DNA of 64,000 bases from Cerioporus squamosus (lineage: Eukaryota > Basidiomycota > Agaricomycetes > Polyporales > Polyporaceae): assembly GCA_022592435.1 (NCBI GenBank), contig JABYQS010000168.1:1-64000 (forward strand), read 5' to 3'. Each line of letters starts with the position of its first letter. Position 1 is the stretch's first letter. The notes beneath the pieces were generated by a model. It saw only the letters and a program-made list of their open reading frames with translations. It had not been told where the DNA came from and did no database searches. The translations under genes were made by a program, and so were the position numbers. Shown here one piece after another: positions 32,453-41,391 of the stretch.

Positions 32453-32657
32453 TCAGGCTAAGCAGGCTGGGTCGAGTCGCGGTGGGCTCCGAGAGCAATC
32501 ACTGTGGTAGCGTATATCATTCATCAAACAAAGGGTACATAGTTTCTGAGCTGAGAGTAGGAGTCACGGTTCTTGTAAGACCTGCAAGACATCGATGCTG
32601 CACCGCTGGATCAGGGTACTGCTGGCACTTGACTACGAGGGCATCTGGCGCAGGCCT

Positions 32658-33530
32658 TCAAGCGGGACTCGTCGGGCTGACTTCGACCCTATAAGAACAG
32701 AGTCAACGCAACATAGAGCAAGGCTGAGGCGTAGTACGCACGCGCTGGAGACTCGCACACACAGAGCCTTCAGGATGTCCTTTTCGGAACCGTCGCCGAA
32801 TTCAAGACAGTACTTGGGCTGTCAAGCGAAAGGCGTCAAATGGCTGCGAGTGACAACGCTAACCCGGACAGTACGCACAAGGTTGCGGCTCTCGATGACT
32901 TTCACAAGCCGGCCGACGTACTCAGGCTGGTAGCCGTCTGCGGCTTTGAACCGCCACTTACTCTGAGGGCACAAACTCGTTGTCAGCAGCAGTAGCTCAA
33001 CTCCTAGTATATGGTTACGTACGCCATTGGCAGTTGCAGCAGAGCCGTCCTGCGTCTTCGTGTTAATCTTGTAATGCGACGAGCCTTGCAAGGCGGACTA
33101 TGATGGAACCAAAATCAGAGAGATAACTTCGAGCATAGTCGGAAGCTGCAGCTTGTTGCGTACCATGCTGGTTAGGAGAGGTGGTACTTGGGTAAGGGAG
33201 GTATGCGTAAGGAGTTTGAGTGTTGCTGAAGGACAGAGCGAACTTGTCCGTCTTCTATGTGTTTAGTGAAAGCCCAACTGCTCGAAACGTCAGCTTGAGG
33301 GAGCATGCTGCAAGGGACCCGTACCAGTGCGCGGGTACAGCAGTTCCATCCTCGTGTACTAGGATACAACTTCTCGGGTGGCATTCTTGTGATGAACAAG
33401 TGGGATATGTAGACCAGCGCTGGCTTCTAGACAGGAAGAACGCCATCAGTACCTGGCCTGTGTTGCACAGGAGGGCCTGCTCCCCTTGACTCGATATTGC
33501 ACCGGATGCGGATCTCGCCATGAGTCGAGG
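32658..33530 (-). CDS. Gene F, left copy: small multi-exon gene of unknown function
   Basis: Exons are too short to appear as long open frames, but five splice together in one frame: 33251-33164, 33084-33023, 32956-32864, 32818-32763 and 32688-32658, ending TGA. They encode about 110 residues including SNTQTPYAYLPYPSTTSPNQ, HYKINTKTQDGS, WRFKAADGYQ and YCLEFGDGSEKEILKAL. Every junction has GT..AG and the right arm keeps the same structure. One or two exons further upstream (around 33280-33530) are likely but I cannot fix their frame. A degraded paralog is at about 35790-36560. No domain recognised. Confidence 0.6.
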
Positions 33531-33648
33531 ACACGCCGGCATATCTAGATTGAACAGACATAAGGACAGATTTGCTACGTGAATCGAGATCTATGTTACC
33601 GGTTTGCCCTAGGGGCTTATATGAACAGAAGGCATGCTCGCTGCAGGG

Positions 33649-33763
33649 GCATGACGTCTTGCGAGTGCGAACGCACTCTCAGCTTCGTACTACTATCAGC
33701 ACAGTTAGTTCCTCTCTTGCCGCTCAGGTAGTCCAGTGGGGCATCTCGAGTCGTTGACTCGCT
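33649..33763. repeat. Direct repeat, copy 2
   Basis: Second copy of the segment at 32335-32452, on the other side of gene F. Confidence 0.65.
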
Positions 33764-33843
33764 ACTTGAAGGTGGTTATCATACGAGAACATGGCTAGTT
33801 TGTCGAATAGAACTGATGATTGCCTCACAGCTACTCCACCACT

Positions 33844-35232
33844 ATGCCTTCCATGCTCGATCTCCCATACGATGTTCTACAAGTGATCTTCCGGGAACTC
33901 CCGCCTGCCGACATCCTTCACTTCATAGCTTCTTCGAGGACGCTTTACTACCCGTTGGCCGACGACATAACCACATGGCGCCCCTTCTGCATTCGCTACG
34001 GCATCGCCGACAACAGCGCCTTTAAGAATCGCTCTTACCGCGTGATCTACGGACGTCTCCTGTACAGATTCGGCGCCCTTCTGGGACGATGGTGCAGCGA
34101 CTACCCCTTTGCGGGTAACATCATGGAGTTCCGTCTGGTTCCAGACAAGTTCGAACGCGCAGGGGAGCCCGTCATCGCAGGGGACGTCTGGCAGTTTACC
34201 GCACGAGGCCCTCTCAACAACAGAACCCCACAATACCCCGTCTATGTCGAGTTCATGCAAATCGGTTTCACCCCATGGCAAAAGTCTACCCGCGAGTCTG
34301 CGGACGAGGTGCAGATCAGCTGGCATGTGCGTTCCGACCGCGACCTCGGCTTCCTCGTGCACACCGGTGTTCCACCTCCGTACATCCATATGGTTACGGA
34401 CGGGGCCACACCATCGCTCCATGTCATCGCCCCTACGTCCATGACACTGAAAGTATCGCACTACTCCTCGGGCGAGTTTCCCGACAGCCTGTCCGCGGCG
34501 TGGTTCGACACCGAGCGGGGCCTCCCCCGATGCCGCAAGAGGGCCCGCCTCCGATCAAACCCAGGCCTCGACACTGGTGGATGCGCGGAGGCGACTTGCG
34601 CTACGTCGAAGGCACGCCGAAACCGGCGTCCATCTCGATCTTCCCTCCACCCCCCGACCAACCCACCGACGCCTACCTCCCCGAACTACATAACCCCGAA
34701 CACAGCCTCAGCGCCAACTACGTCGACTTTGTTCCGCGGTACTACGCCCTCCGCACGGTCGCGCAGGATGGGGTGGACCCGGCCTCGGGTGACTGGCGAC
34801 CAGAGACCCTGGTGGGCATGTGGTTAGGTGACTATGGACCCCACGGCACGGAGTGTCTCTTCCTAGAGCACGACGCCGCGGAGCAGGCACTGCGGGCGTG
34901 GAAGATCACGGGTGACGTGAACATCCCGCGAGGCGCGTGCACATGGTCTGCGGACTTGAAGGAGTCTATGGCACGGGAGGACCTGTCTGGGCGGACGCTG
35001 CGAGCTTTCGAGGCAACGGGCAGATAGCCCATCATGGTTTTCTGTGAGTGCGCGATCTCTATGCGCTTTGTCGCACGTTAAGCTGACGTTCTCGCGGTCG
35101 AGCAGTGAACCTACTCTGATCCCCGCCGTGGTGATCGTGAGCGGGCGCGATGAGATCACAGTAGAGTGGGATGCGTTCTTCGCGGCGAAGTTCATCAGGT
35201 ACAGATCAGAGCGCGGCAGAGTGGGTGACTGA
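33844..35232 (+). pseudogene. FBXO31-like F-box gene with two frame breaks
   Basis: The first frame starts MPSMLDLPYDVLQVIFRELP (F-box) and runs through a beta-rich region to AAWFDTERGLP near 34520. There the conserved sequence moves to another frame (PMPQEGPPPIKPRPRHWWMR) at a CCCCC run, as if one C were missing. The FBXO31-type core VGMWLGDYGPHGTECLFLEH and AWKITGDVNIPRGACTW follows. A second one-base loss near 35015 (GGG) is needed to read GQIAHHGFL; then a GTGAGT intron (35044-35105) and the last exon (EPTLIPAVVIV to the stop at 35232). FBXO31 relatives recruit substrates to SCF. Both breaks are at short homopolymers, so a sequencing fault is possible. Present only in the left arm. Confidence 0.75.
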
Positions 35233-35789
35233 CAAGTATCTAGGGCTTCCGGTGTCTTTGCGGCACATCTCTGTGTATCATTCCCAGGCAGTCCCGCTGG
35301 GACGACCCGTTATCTCTTACCGTATACAGGCTTCGTACTGCCTAATCATCTGCAGGAGCGTCGACTTGTGGCGTGCATGCGGACCTCCCGCTGAAGAACA
35401 TATTGGTAGTGGTCGACCCAGAGGGCGAGCGGATCGTCGCGGTCATTCATTGAAAGCATGCGGAGTTCTACCTGTCATGGCGGGACTAATGCCGCCGGAT
35501 GCACGACGCTGACCATATGACGCCAAGTTGGGCTTCTCGTGGACATCATTCGAGAACAAGTGACTTCGTTGAACAGATCACCGATGAACGACAACTCTGC
35601 ATGATGAAGGAACGTCGCAACCGGTGAGGCCGCCGAGTACTACTATCGTTTTGCATTCGCGGGATAGAACGGTTGTAGAACGGTGGCATACTGTACATTC
35701 AGGAGCGACAACGGTACAGGTGAACTGAGTCAGGAGTAATGACTGTCGGCAACTTGGGAGGGAAGCAGCGGCGGGAGGCTAAACGTGTT
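35233..35789. other. Intergenic region after the F-box gene
   Basis: No gene, repeat or strong signal seen in these 557 bp. Confidence 0.4.
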
Positions 35790-36560
35790 CAGCCCCTGGG
35801 AGCCGAGGGGCTGAGCGCAGTGCTGAGAGAGACGTCAGTGCCGTCGAGAGACGCAGGCCTGGTACGTACTCGCTGGAAACCTCGGTGCACGAGTTCTTGA
35901 CCCTGTCGCAATAAGTGCCATCTGCGAAGGTGAGGCGGTAAATGGGCTATAGTGCGGAACAATAGAGTCAATACGCCCATGGGCAATTGCTGTGAGATAA
36001 TTGGAAGACTCGTACATAGTTAGAGCGACTCTCAATGACTCGCGTGAGCCTACCAACATACTGGTATCCGTTCGAAGCTTCGAACTGGAACTTAGTCTAC
36101 TCCGTCGGAGGCACGAGTTAGCAGAGGTTTCCGACGGTCATGCGTCTGGTGATCACGTACGCCTCTGGGAATGGCAGCGACGCCGTCGTTCTGCTTAGTG
36201 GCGATGGTGAAGTCGTATACCATTATGAGCGGAGTTATTCGATCGGGTGGACGTATGCGTTGGGAGTTCGAGGGTTGCTGCCGCAGGGGATGAATCTCCT
36301 CGCCTTATATACAGTTCGGGACCTGTTACGCCTTGGAGTTATCGATTGGGAGTGCGGCCGGCGTACGGATGCAGTGAGCTCCGTTCCGTTACCCAGGGTG
36401 AGCCTTGCCTTCCTGCGATACTAGGAAAGAACTTCCTGGGCGGCGTTTTACCGATGGGCAATTGTCGTATGTGGTTCACCGTTACCTTCTGGACCGCAAG
36501 GCTGGGAGCACGAGGCCTGACGTGACACAAAAAGGGCAGCACTTTCAAGTTCAGTTGACT
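35790..36560 (-). pseudogene. Degraded paralog of gene F
   Basis: On the minus strand the pieces KTPPRKFFPSIAG, YDFTIATKQNDGVAAIPRG and FQFEASNGYQYVGRLTRVIE match, in order, gene F segments MPPEKLYPSTRG, HYKINTKTQDGS and WRFKAADGYQYIGRLVKVIE. Stops lie between some of them and no clean exon chain is left. It has no counterpart in the right arm. Confidence 0.6.
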
Positions 36561-36680
36561 CGATGTGTGAGTATTGGAGACTCTGGACTCCGCAGTCTAG
36601 AATTTCTGGTCATCGGTCGCGGCTGAACTTCGTTGACTCGGCACTACCGCATACACAAAGCAAACTCGGACTGGATAGAC

Positions 36681-38213
36681 CTAATTAAAGCCCGATATCG
36701 CTGGGGGTATCAGGAGAGAAACGGGAGGAAGACTGTGGATGATGCCTGCGAGCTGGTCACGTGCCGCGACGGCGGTTGGCCGACAAGCAGGATCATCGAG
36801 ACGTAGTGTCTCGAGGACTGCGTCTATCTCCGCCACTGTGGACTGGAGGATGGGTTTTAGTGAAGTTCTGTGACTCGGTAGAACTCTATGGCGGAGCACT
36901 CACCTTGAAGTCAGAGAAGCTGTGCGCTAGCTGCCACACGTCCACTTTGAAAGGGTCGTATGGACCAGCGGCGACCTCCGGAGCAGTGTCCCGCAGGTAG
37001 TCGTCCCATGGAGGTCCAACCAACCGACGCTCCTCCTCGGGCGTATGCGGCGGGAACTCGTGAGCAGCTTCGAAGTCAATGACGAAAACGCGCGGCCGAC
37101 AGATTGGCACCTGCATAGCCGCCAGAGACTCTGGATGCCACTGCACCATGAAGTTATCTTTTTCCGCATCCTGTACAACAATCAGACCAGCGCGGCAAGA
37201 CTCAGAGCGAAAGAATGACCCTATGCACTATGCCGAGCTGGTGCAGGAATGCAAGCGCCTGAGTTGATCAGTTCAGCGCGACTTCGAGTTGACAAGCGAC
37301 GCTGAACGAACTCACATACCTCCAGGGCTTGCGTGATCATATCCACTATATCCCCAACTGAGTTCTTTGCCCAAGCACCATAACAGTCGCTCATGTTATG
37401 GCCGATGAACGGGGTGACCGCGAACGTGATGTGCCCAATCTCGACCTCGCCCCACAGTGGCGCGACGTGGTTCTCGGTGAGCAAGCTAAGATCCCCGCGA
37501 GCTATTCTGCGAAGTATCTGCATGTGCTCCTTTCCCTTGTCGCGCACACACACGATGCGTATCGCGACGTTGTGTCCTTCGCGCGTCGTTCCCATCCAAG
37601 TCAGAGCATTCTATGTTTGTCATAGCGCTGTGAGTACGCAATGCGAGCAAGCTCAACAACACAAAGTACTCACACGTTGCGAAAATTTCCGGAACCAGAA
37701 AATCCAATCTTTCCCCCGCAGAGGCGGCACGTACGCAAAACCGCTGGAAAGGAGTACATGATCCTTCTTGGCCCTTTGACACATAACGTGATCATGGTGC
37801 CATAGATCTATTCCGGTTTTGCACAGGAAAGGAGTGCGTAAGAGTTCCCATAGGGCAATCCCGTCGTCGAGGCTTTCCCCGGGTGCTCTCCAAGATAGAA
37901 GGTCCTGGGGCAGCTAGAATCCCTCCATGGTCAGTGGTTCAGCGAACCCGAGGCGGCTTTGAGGGCCACAGACCTTCTTACACAGTTCTGTGTAGTCGGA
38001 CTCAGCCCTTTTGTGTGATTCTCCGAACGAACGAAGATGCGGCCAGGCGGTAGCCACTGTCGCAGCGACAGCGACGGTGGCGGCGAGCGCAAGTATGCTG
38101 ACGCTGACGTTAATGGTCGGGTGGTGCCGTCGAGCATAGAAGTCATCGCGAAATCCGAGTGTCAGTGTGCAGCAGCGAGGGGTTGTCTCGTTCGATACAA
38201 GTTCAAGATGCAA
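36681..38213 (-). pseudogene. Kinase-like gene, left copy, with a nonsense codon
   Basis: Exons 38213-37674, 37610-37320, 37258-37220, 37170-36904 and 36842-36681 keep frame, but TAG at 37916-37914 cuts exon 1 (MEGF-stop-LPQDLLSW), where the right copy reads CAG in the same spot. Features: one predicted membrane helix near the N-terminus (SILALAATVAVAATVATAW), a kinase N-lobe-like stretch (LLTENHVAPLWGEVEI), the catalytic-loop-like LAFLHQLGIVHRDAEKDNFMV and VIDFEAAHEF in place of DFG. It belongs to the fungal kinase-like group with an altered metal-binding motif. Start is uncertain. Only about 75% identical to the right copy. Confidence 0.7.
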
Positions 38214-38897
38214 CTTGATCGCGTGTGGACGAATATTCGGTTATCGTTGACGCGCCCGGCTGCAGCGTCATATGACCGTGTCTACCAACTCCGAGCGCTA
38301 CACTGCCGGGGGACATCGAAGTTGAGTCACCCAGCAGGGGGTCGAAGAGGACATCCTCTCTGCTGTACCGGCATGGTCATGCACAATGCTGAGATGTGAA
38401 CGTCAACGATCACAAACACCGACAGCACACACAAACGGGGGTATTCTGAAACATTATGCGGTGATACGATGGTGGTGTACTGTGCAAGTACGATGTATGT
38501 ACGGGCGAGCGGGGCTGCAGCGCGCGCCGCTCTACGCATGAGTCCAAAGCTACTCGACCAACAGATCCGAAACGGTACTGTACCAAAACCCATCATTATA
38601 ATAGGATGTAAACCAAGCTTCCTGGGACTCTATCCTTCCTCCTCCGTGGCGTTTTCGTGGGGCGTCGGCATATCGTGGTATACCGGTGCATGAGTATCGT
38701 CGCGTAGTGGCGCGTGTGCGTATGTGCGTGTGGCGGCGTGCACGAGTATGTGCGAAGGGAGTGAGAGAACGAAAGCGAGGTGCGTCCAGCGATAGAATGT
38801 GAATGTAATCCGGGGTAAAGGTGGGTGTATGCGGGCGCAAGGACTGTTGCGGCAAGAAGGAGCAGGTTGACGACAGCGAAGGGGGGTCCCGTGGATG
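38214..38897. other. Intergenic region between the kinase-like gene and gene I
   Basis: This stretch of 684 bp, at the inner edge of the left arm, has no convincing gene. A hydrophobic open frame starting at 38901 on the minus strand overlaps the stop of gene I but lacks support. Confidence 0.4.
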
Positions 38898-40136
38898 TCA
38901 TCTTGTCCGCGACGTCGAGCTGCTCTTCCTCTCCGTGCGAACGGCCACAATACTTGTGCGTTGCGACCCGTTCCTCCCGAGCTCGGCGGATGGCCGATGT
39001 TCCGAAGCCTTGTCATCTTCTGCGGGCTCCGACGTGGCTGGGGTATCAGAGAGTAGCTTCTTCCACGACTCCTCTGGAATCTCTTCCTCCCACACGCCGC
39101 CCTCGACGGACGGCGGATGTTCTTCGTCGTGATCAAAGAGATGGATGGCATTGTTCCGAGGCAGAGGCGCAGTTGCATTCTTCCCTCTTAAAGAGCCTCC
39201 TCGTGGACGCTGACCGCGATCTCCTCCAACACAGTCGTCCTGTCCACCTTCTGCTGCTGTCGCCGCCGCTGCCTCCTTCTCCTTCGCGCGTATGTCGCGC
39301 ATCGACACACTCTTCCATAGCGCCCGCCCTGCGCCCTTCATGAGCTTGCCCAGAGACGCAAGCGCGTCCTCCGAGGGATCACTGACGGCGCGACTCCGGT
39401 GACCCCGCGCGTTCATTTCCTCATCCGCGTCCACCCCTGCCTGTGCTTCCCGAATCTCGACCGGTCCGCCCTCCTCCATGTGTTCTGGGTATCCCTGCCC
39501 GCCCTCAACCCCGCTGCCAGGGCCGTATGGGTATGGGACGGAGTTGGAATCATACCCTTGCTCTTGCTCGCGGAGCATGCGACGGTGACGGAGAAGATGC
39601 GAACGGGCAGCAACGCCGAGCTGCCGCGAGGAGTTGCGTTTGCGGGGCTCGATCTGGGGGAGGGGGGCGAAAGAGATGTTGGGGGAGGACGAACCTGAGC
39701 GCGTACCCGGCACGGTGAGGGACGAGCTGGAGCGGATGAGGATGCTCGGACATGGACTCGGGGTCGTGCTCGACGCCGCTGAGGCCGTGGAGTCCGTGCT
39801 ATGGCTTGTATCGAGCGACGGCGCGCTGAGCGATGAGCCGGTGCTCGTGTTCGAGTCCGTGCTGGTGCTCGCGCTAGACTCGAGGGACCCAGACGAGCGG
39901 CCGGTCCCGATCGTGGGGTCCGTGTCGTTGACGATGGCAGCCACGATGGCTTTAAAGGACGAGGAGTCGGATGCGCAGTCGCTGGTGAGATCAGAGTCGC
40001 GGGGGAACATCGTCAAGGACGCGCGGGGGCGGGGTTTATGAGGTGAGAACGGGGAAGACGAGACGTCGAGAAGCGATGCAGCGAAGGCCGGCGGACCTGA
40101 GCAGAGCGAGCGTGATAAGGAGCGACAAGGGTTCAA
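38898..40136 (-). CDS. Gene I: Ser-rich hypothetical protein
   Basis: A single-exon frame of 412 residues; the second Met at 40010 (MFPRDSDLTSDCASD) is a plausible real start and would give 370 residues. The protein is mostly disordered: long Ser/Thr tracts, then a basic segment RKRNSSRQLGVAARSHLLRH, a conserved-looking helix LGKLMKGAGRALWKSVSM (about 265-285) and an acidic stretch EEEIPEESWKKLLSD. I do not recognise a family. It lies divergently from the flippase gene, 1.26 kb apart, in the single-copy centre of the palindrome. Confidence 0.65.
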   Translation of the reverse strand: MNPCRSLSRSLCSGPPAFAASLLDVSSSPFSPHKPRPRASLTMFPRDSDLTSDCASDSSSFKAIVAAIVNDTDPTIGTGRSSGSLESSASTSTDSNTSTGSSLSAPSLDTSHSTDSTASAASSTTPSPCPSILIRSSSSLTVPGTRSGSSSPNISFAPLPQIEPRKRNSSRQLGVAARSHLLRHRRMLREQEQGYDSNSVPYPYGPGSGVEGGQGYPEHMEEGGPVEIREAQAGVDADEEMNARGHRSRAVSDPSEDALASLGKLMKGAGRALWKSVSMRDIRAKEKEAAAATAAEGGQDDCVGGDRGQRPRGGSLRGKNATAPLPRNNAIHLFDHDEEHPPSVEGGVWEEEIPEESWKKLLSDTPATSEPAEDDKASEHRPSAELGRNGSQRTSIVAVRTERKSSSTSRTR

Positions 40137-41391
40137 GGAGTGCAGCTAGTATGCGGGCCCGCCAGGGTTGAGGTCGACGTCGTGGTCGTCGCGGTCGTCG
40201 TTGTGCTCGACGGCTAGCTCAACGTCGGCGTTGTTAGAGGGAAAAGATCAATCGCGTCTAGACGGGTCTGCCGACTTGCTGAGGCCAATCCCGAGCCAAT
40301 CCTCCGAGTTTGCCAGGAACGCGCTGTTGATTAGGTAATACTACCCGATTAGTGCTAGTCGTCCTATGCTGAACACGATGAGATCTCTCCGAGAGCATCG
40401 AGGGATTGTCAACAGTACTTCGAGATTAGTTGAAGCTGAGAAGTTCTGCTATAAAGTTTTTAGAACACCACTTGCAATGGACCGAACACATGCACCTGGC
40501 CAGGATGAGTACTGACGTCACCATATCGTCGCGCACTCGTGGCACTACCTGATCGGGAAGGGTTCCACCGGGAAAGTACACGAACTACCACTGAACGTAG
40601 TGCATACCAACAAGCAGGTGGTTAAACGACTCAGCTCAAGGACAGCCTACGTTTAACCACCCAGAACACTAGTACCCGCCCAGGGACAGTCGTTCCGCCC
40701 GTGTCGCTCACTCTTGCGCCGTCATATCTCGCAGTGCTCTGTGCAGCTCGGACCCTATGGAGGTCGCTAAAGCACGCAGCGTGAGATACATGTTGACCAG
40801 GAGACAGCGGCGAGAGCCTGAGCAGGGGGGAATCACAGATCCTTCATCGGGGAATAATTTCAGGGCACCACCTCGCTTGCGGCGTGTGCCGCCTCGCCCA
40901 GAAGACTCATATACGGCGAACACCCAAATGCATCTTCGCCCTCGACACCCATCTGCATAGCTGCTGCTGTCTGACTTCTGTGCCCTTCTCGTCCTCGCAG
41001 CCTGAATGTTCCGACGCTCCAGACCGAACTCAAACGCATGGGAAAGTTTCAAAGGCGCCTGCGGCAAAGGGAGGAGCGCGGTCGGCTCGGCCGATGATAC
41101 GTTGGGATTTCCTCGGGTTGCAGCGTACGTGGTCCGACTCTTCGTGGCATGCGTAGCTCGTCGGCGAGGACAAGTGCACGAAAAGTGAAGATGATGGGAA
41201 TAATCAGGAGGACGAGGGCGTGCGCTCCCGGTCGGACTCGGGTCTGCGCGCGGATGATGATGACACAGCGCGGCTTATAGGGTGCCGTCCAATACTGTCA
41301 GCCGCAGGTTAGCCTCCACCCATTCCCCGCCTGGAACCCGACACTCCCGCTCTCGAGCTTGACTCTTCCGCCCATCTCGTCGTCGTCGACC
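40137..41391. promoter_or_regulatory. Divergent intergenic region between gene I and the P4-ATPase gene
   Basis: This stretch of 1255 bp should hold both promoters. It contains a 12-bp inverted repeat (40617-40661). No other gene is convincing. Confidence 0.5.
40617..40661. repeat. Inverted repeat GGTGGTTAAACG / CGTTTAACCACC
   Basis: Perfect 12-bp arms at 40617-40628 and 40650-40661 with a 21-nt spacer. It could be a regulator site or a cruciform; it lies about 730 bp upstream of the flippase start. Confidence 0.55.

Larger units (their letters stand above)
31540..32657. other. Conserved non-coding block upstream of gene E, left arm
   Basis: This stretch of 1.1 kb holds the gene E promoter on one side and the end of gene F on the other. 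It is almost identical to 51318-52428. It includes a 16-bp palindrome (31920-31935) and, near 32190-32290 on the plus strand, a short coding-like stretch (HLAAEQEQSHPNELSKACSVC then GTAAGT) that may be a relic of a zinc-cluster gene, but nothing continues it. Confidence 0.5.
1..33605. repeat. Left arm of the large inverted duplication (outer part)
   Basis: Left positions pair with right positions in reverse: sums are about 65403 for IML1, about 82950 for gene C after the LINE insertion, and about 83970 for genes E and F. The LINE at 7714-25271 is the main length difference. The match ends near 33605, where GGTAACATAGATCTCGAT pairs with 50385. A further diverged piece is the kinase-like gene at 36681-38213. 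Confidence 0.93.

Noticed and set aside
38596..38901. Hydrophobic frame (NLLLLAATVLAPAYTHLYP) downstream of gene I
   Set aside because: Its ATG overlaps the gene I stop, the remainder is low complexity, and no splice link to gene I is convincing.
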